Shown piece by piece: positions 36,360 through 47,381 of a stretch of DNA of 64,000 bases. Source of the DNA: Paramacrobiotus metropolitanus (lineage: Eukaryota; Tardigrada; Eutardigrada; Parachela; Macrobiotidae); contig NW_026570264.1 of the NCBI RefSeq assembly GCF_019649055.1, positions 806,001-870,000 on the forward strand, written 5' to 3'. Positions within the stretch are counted from its first letter, which is position 1; each line of letters starts with the position of its first letter. Made by a program: the position numbers and the translations under genes. The notes under the pieces were generated by a model. The model was given only the letters and a program-made list of their open reading frames with translations. It did not search any database and was not told where the DNA came from.

Positions 36360-37075
36360 TGGTAATGAACTCCAGAAATGTTTATCGGATTTATTCCCAG
36401 CATATTGCTCGATAGAGTGCGATTTATTGGTTAGCGGTGTTTGTTATGGGCGAAATTCATACATAATTCGGCCGAAAGTCAGACTTACATGCTACTACGA
36501 ATTTTGTATGCTCAGTGAATTCAGTCAGAAAATCGAGCAATAATAATAATACGGGGCAGAATATCGGGAATATCGCACACATATCACGCAGAAAACTATC
36601 GGAAAATATTTGTCGCATAAATATTTTCTCGTATTTTCTCTTTAGGATTTTATTTTGCGCTATATTGTTTCTGAATATGTGCGAATCGCGCTGTATGTTT
36701 GACAACTAAATACTGAAGCCGCAAATTTAACCGCAACTCCAGAAATGTTTATCAGATCTATTTCCAGTACTGTATATTGCTCGATAGACTACGATTTATT
36801 GGTTAGCGGTGTTCGGCCGGAAGTCAGACTTACATGCTACTACAAATTTTGTGTGCTCAGTAAATTCAGTCAGAATATCGAGCATAATAAAATGGGGTAG
36901 AATATCGGGAATATGGCACACATATCTCACAGAAAACAATCGGGAAATATTTGTCGCATAAATGTTTTTCTATGTCGCATAAATGTCGCCTACAGCCTTT
37001 GCAAAATTTAATGTGCACTATATATTTTGTCTGTAAATATGTACGAATGGCGCTGTATATTTGACAACTCATATA
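36360..37075. repeat. Tandem duplication of about 350 bp
   Basis: 36,365-36,715 and 36,730-37,075 share aactccagaaatgtttatc, ttgctcgatagac/gtgc, gatttattggttagcggtgtt, cagacttacatgctactac and cgggaatat. The second copy is partly shortened. No coding sequence. The rest of 35,118-37,950 holds only the tRNA-like units and A+T-rich DNA. Confidence 0.75.
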
Positions 37076-37675
37076 TAAAAAATAGTTTATCATAACAATT
37101 TATCAATATCCTGTAGAATACGTATGAAAAATCGCTTTTTTTGATAAGCTACCATCTCTACCATCTCCTAGTTCAATAATAGAGATACTGCTGATTTCAG
37201 GGTTAACAACTTTTGTTATTACTGGGAGCTTTGTAATTGCTTTATAACTTCGGTATAATGTGCATGGATTTCGGGGGAGCACAGTAGTTAAACACAACTA
37301 TAGTGATTTCCGAATCCATGTCCAATTAACCGTTTAGCAAGAAAAAGTTGTTTGTTCCCCACCATTACACGATTTAATAATGTAGCGATATTCCATGAAT
37401 AAATCGCAAATATTTGATACGGTTTGAGTTTATCGGGTTCGTGTGATCTCGACGCTAATTTGGAAGCTCAAATACACAAATTACGATTTTCGTTCTGGTC
37501 TATAATGGTGCAATGATAAAAAGCGCACAGAGAATGCGCATTAGATGCGATTCACTCTTTCGCTTAAATATGTGCCATCAAAACTGTTTAAATATTTCTT
37601 TGCTATTTTACGCGTTAACATTATTTAAATATTTGTTTAATACTTTCTAAATGCAATCTATGACGATGCAGAGAA

Positions 37676-37752
37676 GAAAACCGGCAACAAAAATCGAACA
37701 GGGGACGTTCTGAAGATATGCCACGCCTTTATAATCTACACTCGGTACATAG
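37676..37752 (-). ncRNA. tRNA-like unit 4 (weak)
   Basis: The minus strand reads TACCGAGTGTAG, then about 48 bases later CTGTTCGATTTTTG. Its A-box phrase resembles unit 3 (GGCCGAGTGTAC). The T run directly follows the B box, and no T-arm forms. Weakest member. Confidence 0.25.
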
Positions 37753-37957
37753 TTTTAGGAAGCGCGCCAGTTGCAACGGCTCATAAACGAATTTTAACAT
37801 CTGCATGGCTTTGCACACGTCTCTGCTTGTCAGTCTACTCTCCTTACAGTCTCCTCTAACTTATTCATCGCAGTTCACTAAAGAGATTTACACTTTGTAG
37901 GATGTTCATGATCGAGGGAGCAACGCGAACAACGGTTCCTGGCAACGCCTTCCGGCG

Positions 37958-40900
37958 TTGGAAGACAACTTTACGGTTCATCATGTGATTCCATATGAAA
38001 CGATGAGTTTTGCCGAAGCAGAATATGCGCTGGGGAAGTTTTATGAACAACTTATTGGAACCCTATTTCGGGAACATTGTGTAAACCCGAACGATAGGGT
38101 TCGTATGGTATTCCGTCATCCGGAGCACATAGACTCCACGTTCTCCACTCCCGTCATGCCTGCTCAGGATCTAAAACCTGAAACCATTTTGGCAATAATT
38201 GACCGCATCAATCGCTCTGGAGCAGCTTTTTTCGTCCTGGATAACCGTGTCCGGTACACGTTCACCTTTGCCGGGACGTACAGGGAGCTGGACGGAACGC
38301 TGCGCAACACTACGTTCAAAATTGCCGATTATTTGGAGAAAAAAAGTGAGTAATCAAGGTACAGTCTAACCTTGATAAAGATCCGAATGACTCTTTATGC
38401 TGCTCAAGAGCAATCGCCATCGGTTTGGCCATCGCATTGAAACAAAGAAACCAAAAGTCAATTAAGGATTCGCGCTACGCAGCGCAATTTACCGCAGCAA
38501 GGAAGCTATGCCGCGAAGCCAAGGTTGACCCAAAGAGACCATGCTCGTTCGAAGATGTGGACAAGTTTTCCTGGCTGCTGTATAATAAATATGACTGCCA
38601 ATTGATCATTTTTGACGCCGACCTGGATTTGAATATCATGTACAACTCTCCACATCGGAAAAACGTAGTTGCGCTTGTGTACAGCCGCAACCATTTCGAC
38701 TGCGTGTCGAAACCTTGGGCTCTTGTTGGAAAATACTTTCGTTGTGAAATTTGTGGAGACTTTGCGTACCAGAAAACTAATCACAGATGCACAAGACCAT
38801 GCGCAGCGTGTTTTCAGTACTTCTGTGGTCCTCCGGCTGGCAAGCACCACTGTAACAAGTGCAATCGGACATTCTTCTCGAAAAAGTGCTTTGATTTGCA
38901 CGAAAAAACCATTGCGCGAAGGACAAATGGAGAGAAAACCGTGTGCGAGGCATGGACTAAATGCTTGGACTGTGGGAAATACATTGCCCCGCCGGATGGT
39001 AGGCACTTCTCGGACCCACATGAGTGTAACGCTGTGTTCTGCAATAATTGTCGAGAATTCTGCGAAAGTGATCATCTTTACTATATTCTTGCCGGGACGA
39101 AAGCTCTGGAGGCTGGAAAGAAAAGAAAAAAGCGTGGCACAAAAAGCATTCCGACAAGTACCGTTGCTGACAGTGATGACGATAATGCTGACGACGAAGA
39201 TCACAGCAGCCTGGATGGATTCATTGAAGAAGATGGAGCTGAGTCTACCGGTAATGGCATACAGGAGGACTTGGATGAAGGCGATACGGGAATTTTCATC
39301 AAAAAGAAGTTCGTGCTCGATTTCGAATCCGGCTTTGACGCAAACCGATACCATTACCCAAATTATTTGGTTGTGATGGCGTTACACGACGACGACTTTA
39401 TCCTCAGATACTCTGGGCCAAAATGCGCCGAAGAATTTTTGCAATTTGTCTTCAAAAAGATAAAGTCTTGTGTATTTTTATCTCATAATGGCCGAAACTA
39501 TGATCATTTGTTCATTCTTCGTGCATTGGAGCGCGAAGGTCATTTGCCCCGTAAAATGCAGGATGGAACACATGTCACAATGATTACCGTTCCCGGTCCG
39601 GACGCACGTTTCATTGACAGCCTCTCCTTCATGCCCCGCTCGTTGGCACAGTTACCAATCGATCTTGGGATCGGCAATTTAGTGGCCAAAGGATTTTTTC
39701 CTTACCGCTTTAATATTCCCGTCAATGCAGAATACGTTGGCCCTGTTCCGGAAAAAGAGCTGTTTGACTACAGCCTTATGGATCCTAAGAAAAAGAAGGA
39801 ATTTGATGAATGGTATGCGGAAAAACAGTTAAAAGTATATAATCTCAAAGATGAACTAAATCTATACTGCACCAACGACGTCTTGGTTCTACGAAAATGT
39901 TGCAAAATCACACAGAAGAGCTTCGAAGAGTTATTTCCGGGAATTCAGTGTTTCGAGCAGCCTACGAATCCAAGCGCTGTCATGCTAGGATTTCAAGTGC
40001 ATTTTCTCGCGGAAAAATGCATCGGGATCATGCCATCTTCCGGCTACGGCAGTCGACATAACCAAAGCAACAAAGCGTTGGAATGGATGGCGCACATGGA
40101 ACGTATCCTAGGGGTGAAAATCCAAACTTGCCGCTTTCCTGGAGGAGAAAAACGTATCAAGCAGTTTCCCGTAGACGGGTGGGATCCCGTGGAAAAAACG
40201 GTGTACCAGTTTCATGGATGTTTTTGGCACGGCTGTGCCATACATTTCCCGGACCCTTCAAGGATGAATACTGTACGCATGAAAACGTTTGGAGAAATTC
40301 GCGATGAGACTGCGAAAACGAATCTAGCGATCCAATCGAACCCGAATGTACAGGCACTGGTGATCAAGTACGAGTGCGAGTTTGACCAGGAAAAGAAAGC
40401 TGGAATGATAAAATCCTTGAAGTTTCGCCCACGGCTGGACGTCCGCGGCAGTTTGGTCGGAGGGAGGACCGAAGTTTTTTCGCTGTATGAGTCCATTCAG
40501 CTGCCAAATAAAGGAAAAACGTATGACGTTATTTCCCTGTATCCTTCAGTTATGGTTTTTGGGGAGTTCCCGATTGGCCATCCTGAAATTGTACTTCACG
40601 ACTTCGATTACGACATTTCCCGGTATTCTGGCGTTGTTCATTGTGTAGTACTCCCGCCTGCTAATTTGTTCATTCCTACATTGCCTCTACGTCTACCTGA
40701 CGGAAGAATTGTGTACACCCTTTGCCGCCAGTGCTCCATCGATATTAATATTGCCTTTCCTTGTGGTCATGATGACTCGGAGTGTTTGTTTGAGGGAGCC
40801 TGGACAACGCCCATGTTAAATCAAGCAGTTCTGGATGGCTACAAAATTGTTGAAATTTTTGAAGTGCATCATTTTGGACGGGCCAGCAAGTACAATCCTT

Positions 40901-41985
40901 TAACAAAGGAAGGTGGAATATTTGCTGAATTTAACCCAACCCTCATCCGGAAAAAGATTGTTAACAGTGGCTTTCCGTCAAGTGTTTTGACCGATGAGGA
41001 GAAACTTGAATATTGCAATCAGTACGAGAAAACACTCGGAATAGTGTTTGCCCCGGAGGAAGTTGTTGGTAACCCTGGACTGCGGTACTGCGCAAAGATC
41101 GCAGCGAATTCAACGTAGAAAAGGTACGAAAATTCATCTATTTATACTTTCACATATCTGCACGCTGTTTCTGGTTATAGGTACGTAATGAGGCCGCTGT
41201 TCCAGCAAAATAAGTACTGCAAGACGTATCAAGAAATGAGAGACGTTGTATTCAACTCTCAGTTTGATACCAAGGATATTCGCCTGGTAAATGAAGGATC
41301 CTGTGTTGACGTCACATACTCCGAGAAGTCTCATTGGGTAGCACCAAACCGGCGGTGTAACCCGTACATTGGAAAATTTACTACTGAATTGGCGCAGTTG
41401 GTTCTGTTGAAAGCCATGCGCATTAAAAACGAGGACACCTTGTACTGCGACACCGATTCCATTTTCTTTATCAGTCGACATGGAGTGGCAGAACCACCGA
41501 CTGGAAATATTATCGGGGATTTCTCGGATGAATTAAACGGAAAACATTTTGTTGAATGGGCAGCACTGGGAAAAAAGTCCTACTGCCAAGTCTTGAGTGA
41601 TGGGGAGCAGCGGATGAAATGTAAGGGGATACCGAAGACTCATCGTCTCAGGGAGAACGTGAATATGGCCGTTATGAAGGATATCTTATTCGGCTCAGGA
41701 CCGCCCACCGTCGTTGCCTGCAACGAACTATCGTTTAAACGAAATATGGAGAATCTGAGTATCCAGAACGTGAACCTCACTCGTCGTGTCTCGTGCACAT
41801 TAACAAGTCGTGTTACTGGAAAAGGTTTTAAAACTTATCCGCATGGCTACAAGAATATTCCATTTCCAAGTGTTAATTCTATTGAATTTGAAACTGTTAA
41901 CCAATTGTTAACACGGTTTACTCCTAATGTTTTAGCTGAGGACTTTGAATATACTGGTAATTTTGTTGAAGATCCTGAGTGGTAA
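37958..41985 (+). CDS. polB: Polinton protein-primed DNA polymerase B region
   Basis: Family B polymerase of the protein-primed group, which copies the element from its ends. Visible in order: an N-terminal region, a Cys/His-rich zinc-binding segment (CEICGDFAYQKTNHRC...CNKCNRTFF), the 3'-5' exonuclease motifs (VLDFES, LSHNGRNYDHLF, YCTNDVLVL), a FHGCFWHGC segment typical of Polinton polymerases, palm motif A (YDVISLYPS) and palm motif C (YCDTDSIFF). The acidic linker around 39,160-39,290 is also common in this family. It is the first large plus-strand gene of the core block. Confidence 0.9.
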
Positions 41986-41986
41986 A

Positions 41987-42517
41987 ATGGCATTTCATGA
42001 CGATAATGATGGAAAGATCAAGTGTGAACTTGTAACTGGGTTGTGCACGGACATAAATTTGAAAATAAATTTTCCTGGTAATCCTCAAAGGCTGAAAAAA
42101 TGTATCGCGGCGTTCAAGTATATTTTTGCATTTCTTCTGTCACATGAGTTTGCCAAGAGTTCACGGATATCATGTCAGGCATGTAGAGATTTAGGCTCTA
42201 AACATTCATGCCATGAGTCGATTTCATGTCCACAACGAAGGAAGAATAGCTTCTACACATTGCTGCACACGATCAACAAAAAAGTTTTGTATCGGTTATT
42301 TACTGAAGTGGAACGACGCTTTTTGTTTGGAAAACGCGTTTGTCCATGTATTTTGTACTATAAATGTTTAACTGTTTGGAGACCTTTGATGAGGAAGCAG
42401 TTTTTACGAGGAGTTGTGCCCAAGGGTATTGATCTGGACCTACTGAATATTATTCAGGAAGTTATTGAAGAATGGCGAGAGCACGATGTACCAAAGAACA
42501 GATCAGTAGTCTCCTAG
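41987..42517 (+). CDS. Cys-rich Polinton protein, function unknown
   Basis: Begins MAFHDDNDGKIKCELVTGLC, overlapping the end of the polymerase region. It contains several Cys pairs (SCQACRDLG, SCPQRR, CPCILYYKC), suggesting zinc binding, and ends in an acidic helix overlapping the integrase start. About 176 residues. No family recognised. It sits between polymerase and integrase on the same strand. Confidence 0.55.
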   Translation: MAFHDDNDGKIKCELVTGLCTDINLKINFPGNPQRLKKCIAAFKYIFAFLLSHEFAKSSRISCQACRDLGSKHSCHESISCPQRRKNSFYTLLHTINKKVLYRLFTEVERRFLFGKRVCPCILYYKCLTVWRPLMRKQFLRGVVPKGIDLDLLNIIQEVIEEWREHDVPKNRSVVS

Positions 42518-43587
42518 GTGAGATTTATTTTGATATCTCCAATCCAGCAGGATATTCTGGAAAACAGAAGTTGTACAACCAAGCCAAAAAATCCACGCTA
42601 TGCAAAATATACAAGTCAGATGTTGAAGACTGGCTTGAGGATGTTCCCAGTTATACGCTACATAAACCTGTCCGAAAATTATTTCCCCGCCTGCCAGTAG
42701 TGGTCTCAGCTCCGGAAGAGCAACTGCAAGCTGATCTGTTGGATTATCAGTCGCTCTCTTCGTATAACGATAAGTATCAATACATGCTCGTCGTTATTGA
42801 CTGTTTTACAAGGAAAGCATGGGTTGAGCCACTTTTGAATAAAACCGGAAAGGAAGTTACAGCTGCAATGCAACGTGTGTTCAGCAAAGCCGGATTTACG
42901 CCTAAAGTTTTGCAAACGGATACAGGCACAGAATTTTATAATAGTGAAATGCAAGAATTTTTGAAAGCAAATAAAGTTAAGCACTTTTCAACACATAACG
43001 CGGAGATTAAAGCCGGACGAGCCGAACGTATAAACAGGACGATTTCGACAAAATTGTTCAAATATTTCACCCATAAAAATACACGCCGTTGGATTGATGT
43101 CATACAGCCGTTGATGACAGCGTACAATTCAACACCTCACCGTTCCCTGAAGTTTGCAACGCCAAATGACGTCACGTCTAACCGGACAAAAGAATTTCAG
43201 CGAATATTTAACAAACCGCAGAAGATGGAGCACCTTTTTCGACGTCTACCGAGGAAGTGTTTCAAAACTGATGACTATGTTCGAATTAGTGTTAAAAAGG
43301 GTCCACATGAAAAGGGATTTGTACAGTCTTGGTCCACCGAAGTGTATCAAATAGCTGAAGTGATTAAAGTTAACCAGTCGATCATGTATAGTGTGAAAGA
43401 CTTAAAGAACGAAGTGCTAGATGGCCGTTTTTATCCTTGGGAGCTTCAAAAAGTTTCGGACAAAGCAAAAGACGTTGCTGATATCGAAGTCCTAGAGAAA
43501 CGTGGGAACAAAGTGAAAGTACATTATGTAGGATGGAATAAAAAGTTTGATGAGTGGATACCCCGCAGTAACTTATTTAAACCATAA
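42472..43587 (+). CDS. int: Polinton integrase with C-terminal chromodomain
   Basis: Retroviral-type (rve) integrase, 371 residues, that inserts the element and makes the short target duplication. The catalytic core shows LQADLLDYQ (first Asp), LQTDTGTEF (second Asp) and the Glu in AERINRTIS. A zinc-binding N-terminal region is less obvious. The C-terminus (about 330-371) reads DIEVLEKRGNKVKVHYVGWN followed by KKFDEWIPRSNL, a chromo/MRG-like barrel that in related integrases can direct insertion to marked chromatin. It overlaps the preceding frame by about 45 bases and abuts the next gene. Confidence 0.92.
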   Translation: MARARCTKEQISSLLGEIYFDISNPAGYSGKQKLYNQAKKSTLCKIYKSDVEDWLEDVPSYTLHKPVRKLFPRLPVVVSAPEEQLQADLLDYQSLSSYNDKYQYMLVVIDCFTRKAWVEPLLNKTGKEVTAAMQRVFSKAGFTPKVLQTDTGTEFYNSEMQEFLKANKVKHFSTHNAEIKAGRAERINRTISTKLFKYFTHKNTRRWIDVIQPLMTAYNSTPHRSLKFATPNDVTSNRTKEFQRIFNKPQKMEHLFRRLPRKCFKTDDYVRISVKKGPHEKGFVQSWSTEVYQIAEVIKVNQSIMYSVKDLKNEVLDGRFYPWELQKVSDKAKDVADIEVLEKRGNKVKVHYVGWNKKFDEWIPRSNLFKP

Positions 43588-44010
43588 ATGGAGAATTTTC
43601 AGCTAACTGTATTCTCAAACCCGAAAGGGTCTGCGTCTGATTTTACCGTGTATCTGCCTACACTTTTTCAATTAAACGGCGACGTGGAAGTTGCTTTGGC
43701 CTACATTCAGTGCCCTAACATTACCTCGAAAAAATTTGTGCCGACTATTTGCGTCTACACGGATCTAGTGCGCTGCCAACTTTTAAACGACAAATATGTT
43801 CCGTTACTTGGAATTGCCCCATCGCGGATTCTAACTAACGGTGGAGCGTACTCAGCGTTGCAAACGTTCAGAGATGTTGCGAAACGTGATTTTGACCGAT
43901 TAGACTTTATAATTCGCGACCTGAACGGCAACTGTATATCTTCTGAACCTGAACAGTCAGTATTACAACTAAATTTTCGAGAAAGACCCAAAGCTTTTCT
44001 CCATGGATGA
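43588..44010 (+). CDS. Penton-like minor capsid protein
   Basis: 140 residues. The pattern CVYTDLVRCQLLNDKYVPLL followed by RDFDRLDFIIRDLNG and LQLNFRER is the conserved core of the Polinton minor capsid (penton-like jelly roll) proteins. Starts directly after the integrase stop and overlaps the next gene. Confidence 0.75.
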   Translation: MENFQLTVFSNPKGSASDFTVYLPTLFQLNGDVEVALAYIQCPNITSKKFVPTICVYTDLVRCQLLNDKYVPLLGIAPSRILTNGGAYSALQTFRDVAKRDFDRLDFIIRDLNGNCISSEPEQSVLQLNFRERPKAFLHG

Positions 44011-44458
44011 AGAAGTTGCCCCAACGCATATACCTGCACAGGTATACCTGCAGTTACTGGCTCCCGAATACCCAGCGCCATCTACCGGTTACAACCAGCA
44101 TGGGTACGGTGCTTTCGGAAATTTTTTTGGAAGTTTGGCGCGAACGGCGAGACATATAATTTTTCCACGCTTGGTGAAGCTGGGAAGATCAGTTGTTTCG
44201 GATATTCTTTCGAATAAGCAAACACTGTTGGATTCAGCCCAGAACAGAACAGTAGAAGCCGTGAGTGACATTGCAACAAGAATGCAACGTGGAAGCGGAC
44301 GCAAACGTGGTCGTAGACGTAAGCGACACACTCGGAAGCTGCAAGTTATTTTGAAACCGAAGATTCGTCGGAGGCGAAAGACCAAGTTGCGTCGGCGTAA
44401 AGCATCTCGCAAACGCGGATTTTGTGGTATACCTAAATTCTTCAGAAGAAAATCCTGA
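44003..44458 (+). CDS. Basic core protein, adenovirus pX/VII-like
   Basis: 151 residues. A Gly/Tyr/Phe region (GYGAFGNFFGSLARTARH) is followed by a very basic half (GSGRKRGRRRKRHTRK, RRRRKTKLRRRK). This is the layout of the adenovirus pX-like virion core proteins described in Polinton-related adintoviruses; its likely job is packing DNA in the capsid. Lies between the two capsid genes, as expected. Confidence 0.7.
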   Translation: MDEEVAPTHIPAQVYLQLLAPEYPAPSTGYNQHGYGAFGNFFGSLARTARHIIFPRLVKLGRSVVSDILSNKQTLLDSAQNRTVEAVSDIATRMQRGSGRKRGRRRKRHTRKLQVILKPKIRRRRKTKLRRRKASRKRGFCGIPKFFRRKS

Positions 44459-44466
44459 ACAGCATT

Positions 44467-45807
44467 ATGGAAGGAATTCACCCGTTCTCGCCTTTATGCC
44501 TAAAGTCGGAGTTGGACCATTGGTCCTTACCGCCAACCCAAACAGCTATCCAGTCGGTTAAATACATCTCTTATACCGCCATCGGAAACAACTTGACCAG
44601 TGACGCAATTAATTGGGAGATTAACAGCACTCCCGATGAAGCCGTCGACCTAGTTCATAGCGAACTCTTACTCGATGTTACTGTCAAGAAGGCTGACGGA
44701 ACGAATCCAGCCGCTGCTACAGCGTTCGGCCCAGTCAACCTGTTCTCGAGGAGCCTGTTTTCCGGCCACGAACTATTATTCAACAATGAACCAGTTTCTA
44801 CTATACCTACGCTGTCTCACTATGGTGCATTTTTTGAACATTTACTAAATTACGGAAGCGAAGCGAAAGATCAGATGCGCCAATATGGCTTTATTCTCGA
44901 TACCGCCAGCGCTCATGATACGACACTGCTAACTCTACCTAACCCGAATCCTAATAACGACGTACTTAATAAAGGCTATTTGGCACGAAGAAAACATGTC
45001 CAGAATGGAACTATCTGGCACATGGTTTGCAAGTTTCCTAGCGATCTTGCTAATCAGCCGCTTCTTATACCTCCTAAAATTGATATAAAACTTTCGCTTA
45101 CGCGGTCTAGAGATCAGTTTGCTCTTATAGCTACCGATGAAAATGCTGATCTTAAAATCAACATAGTTAATGCCGTACTGAAAATCAAAAAGATCAAATT
45201 GGACCCGGAATTTTTATTAGCGCATGAAATGCTCCTACAAAAACGAAATGCTGTAATTCCATTTGTTGAGTCTGGCCTTTTGGAACTCACAATACCACAA
45301 GGGAGCACTCTCTGGTCACGGGACGATCTTTTCCGTGGTGTTATCCCCAAAAAGATGCTTGTGGCGTTCGTGGACTCTAGAGCCATTGCTGGAAATTTTA
45401 CCAAGAACCCGTACAATTTTCCCCACTTAACCATTAGTCAAATCGTGACCTATGTCAACTCAGAACCTATTCCCAGTAAGCCATTGCAGCTAACACCAAC
45501 CGCCGGAAACTACAGAGATGGATACCTCAGCCTTCTAGAAACCAGCGGGATGCTGTTTAAGAATTCAAGTTTGTTATTTGATTCTGCTGACTGGCCGCTA
45601 GGTTACGCAATTTTCGGTTTTAATCTGGAGCCGGATGTCGGTGACGGATCGTGCGTTAACCCAACAAAGAAAGGAGTCCTTGGTCTCTCATTAACATTTA
45701 CGGTCGCAACGGCTGCGACGTACTCCGTTTTGATATACTATAATCGAAATGGCCTGATCAAAATTGATTCACGAAGGAATATCTTTTGCCCATACAAACG
45801 CCTATAG
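44467..45807 (+). CDS. mcp: Major capsid protein (double jelly roll)
   Basis: 446 residues. The N-terminal phrase LKSELDHWSLPPTQTAIQS is the hallmark of Polinton major capsid proteins, and HSELLLDVTV, FSRSLFSGHELLFNNEPVS and ALNQ/DLANQPLLIPPKID-like strands follow. The C-terminal phrase LTFTVATAATYSVLIYY resembles the second jelly-roll end. It would form the hexagonal shell. The conserved order penton, core, capsid, protease supports the call. Confidence 0.88.
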   Translation: MEGIHPFSPLCLKSELDHWSLPPTQTAIQSVKYISYTAIGNNLTSDAINWEINSTPDEAVDLVHSELLLDVTVKKADGTNPAAATAFGPVNLFSRSLFSGHELLFNNEPVSTIPTLSHYGAFFEHLLNYGSEAKDQMRQYGFILDTASAHDTTLLTLPNPNPNNDVLNKGYLARRKHVQNGTIWHMVCKFPSDLANQPLLIPPKIDIKLSLTRSRDQFALIATDENADLKINIVNAVLKIKKIKLDPEFLLAHEMLLQKRNAVIPFVESGLLELTIPQGSTLWSRDDLFRGVIPKKMLVAFVDSRAIAGNFTKNPYNFPHLTISQIVTYVNSEPIPSKPLQLTPTAGNYRDGYLSLLETSGMLFKNSSLLFDSADWPLGYAIFGFNLEPDVGDGSCVNPTKKGVLGLSLTFTVATAATYSVLIYYNRNGLIKIDSRRNIFCPYKRL

Positions 45808-45881
45808 AAATGAAAACAGTACAGATCCTGGACATTATGAAGCACGAAGCTTAGTGCAACCCCAATGTCAGATTCTTAGGT

Positions 45882-46379
45882 GTGTACCCGAGGGACCGCC
45901 TGCCAGTACTCAAGAACCCCAAGCTCCCTCTCGGACTTATCATTAACACAAACAAACATGATCAGCCGGGAAGTCATTGGGTGGCAGTGTTCGTAAGCAG
46001 CAAAGGCAGAGCGTGTTTTTTCGATTCATTTGGAAAGTCTGCACTTTTCTATCGCATCGAAATTGATCGCTTTTTGTGCGAAATGTTACCGTGGACAATG
46101 GGTATATATGAAGAGAACAGAATTCAAATACAAGACTATAACTCTGCTCTGTGTGGCATGTTTTGTATTTTCTTCCTGTACTTTGCTTTTCGGGGTTTAC
46201 CATTAAAAGCAATTGTTCACAAATTCAACTACCCAAAGTGCCTGGGTAAAAATGACATGCTGTTACGTGAGTTTGCTCGTAAATATCTTCGTGTGTGTTC
46301 TAATCCATATCAATGTTTGAATTGCTGTTTGAAATGTAACCAGTGCGCACAGCCAATGTATAAAGTTCTCAATGTTTAA
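45882..46379 (+). CDS. pro: Adenain-like cysteine protease
   Basis: Processes capsid precursors in Polintons and adenoviruses. Visible motifs are LGLIINTNKHDQPGSHWVAV (catalytic His), CFFDSFGK (Asp block), and QDYNSALCGMFCIFFLYF (Gln and catalytic Cys). It ends in a Cys-rich tail (CLNCCLKCNQC). Last plus-strand gene of the block, converging with the minus-strand genes. Confidence 0.88.
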   Translation: MYPRDRLPVLKNPKLPLGLIINTNKHDQPGSHWVAVFVSSKGRACFFDSFGKSALFYRIEIDRFLCEMLPWTMGIYEENRIQIQDYNSALCGMFCIFFLYFAFRGLPLKAIVHKFNYPKCLGKNDMLLREFARKYLRVCSNPYQCLNCCLKCNQCAQPMYKVLNV

Positions 46380-46384
46380 TAAAT

Positions 46385-47041
46385 TCACGTTGCCCAACTC
46401 TTTGTCGGTGTTACAGTAGTAGATGAACTAGGCACAAAGTCTAAGAACACTTCACGTCGTTTAGTATTAGGAAAAAAACTACTTGGTACATGCACTTTCC
46501 GTAGCTCATTCAAAAACACATCTAGCCCTTGAGGCCTTGGTCCTTGTCCTGGATTGTTGGTAGCCGTGACCCATTTAATTAAGTCCACCACGTTAGCACC
46601 TGCTATGACATTTCCGTTAATAACAGGCTCGTGACGTTCAGAAATCCGTATGTTCGTGTGGCCGGATAAAAATCTCAGTAGCGCCTCGGCTGCCTTTTTC
46701 TGCGTTTTCGGCATATAGTCCACCATCTTTGAAGGATTTGTTGATTCTACTTCTTCTGTAGATTTTGTGCTAGGTGTAATCTGCAGTACAGGGCCTTGGG
46801 CTTGGCTGACAAGCCCTTGATAGCGATCCAAAGCGTCATCGTACGTAATCAGCTTTTGTCCGGTAGTTAGGGCTGGATCACGCAGTACATGGTGCAGATG
46901 AGATTCGGCGTCATGCAACGGTTGGGCATATCTGTCCAAGTGTCTGGATGTTGCGGGAAACTGCCGCATACTAGGTGGTGGAGTTGGGGGACGCAAAGTT
47001 CGCATTTGGTCCTCATTAATTAAATACATACGCCGGGCCAT
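46385..47041 (-). CDS. Polinton late protein, unknown function
   Basis: Start chosen at MARRMYLINEDQMRTLRPPT, about 218 residues. A proline-rich stretch (PPTPPPS) is followed by helical segments (LHHVLRDPALTTGQKLITYD), a pattern I associate with a conserved short Polinton protein, and a C-terminal region ending FLDFVPSSST. Its stop is a few bases from the protease stop on the other strand. Confidence 0.6.
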   Translation of the reverse strand: MARRMYLINEDQMRTLRPPTPPPSMRQFPATSRHLDRYAQPLHDAESHLHHVLRDPALTTGQKLITYDDALDRYQGLVSQAQGPVLQITPSTKSTEEVESTNPSKMVDYMPKTQKKAAEALLRFLSGHTNIRISERHEPVINGNVIAGANVVDLIKWVTATNNPGQGPRPQGLDVFLNELRKVHVPSSFFPNTKRREVFLDFVPSSSTTVTPTKSWAT

Positions 47042-47042
47042 A

Positions 47043-47372
47043 TTAAACACGTCCCAACACGTATGATAGTACAGGCGGAATAATAAGAGATAAAATAGCA
47101 AATCCCTTCTGAACGAGAAAATTACGCTTATGTTTTTTCGAGATACTCTTTTTCGCAAGTATCTTGATATACGGCATAATTTTTTTAACCCGCTCAGCTT
47201 TGCTTGGCTCCGTGACTGGAACGGTACCCGTTACAATTTGTAAAGCGCATTCAGTAATGGCATCAATCAGAGTGTCCTCAGAATTTTTAACAATGGCTTT
47301 GGCTAGCTTGGGCTTGCTGTTTGCAACGGCTGTCAATAAGTCCAGATGTGCAACGGTTTTGCTCTTCTCCAT
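47043..47372 (-). CDS. Small conserved Polinton protein with C-terminal hydrophobic end
   Basis: 109 residues: KLAKAIVKNSEDTLIDAITE then CALQIVTGTVPVTE, then a basic stretch (KKSISKKHKRN) and FLVQKGFAILSLIIPPVL. This layout recurs in Polintons and adintoviruses as a small late protein; a membrane-active virion role has been suggested for similar proteins but is not shown here. Confidence 0.65.
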   Translation of the reverse strand: MEKSKTVAHLDLLTAVANSKPKLAKAIVKNSEDTLIDAITECALQIVTGTVPVTEPSKAERVKKIMPYIKILAKKSISKKHKRNFLVQKGFAILSLIIPPVLSYVLGRV

Positions 47373-47381
47373 TATGCTGGT

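Noticed and set aside
38506-39354. Long antisense frames (up to 282 codons) opposite the polymerase
   Set aside because: They mirror the coding frame of a recognisable PolB and show no motifs of their own.
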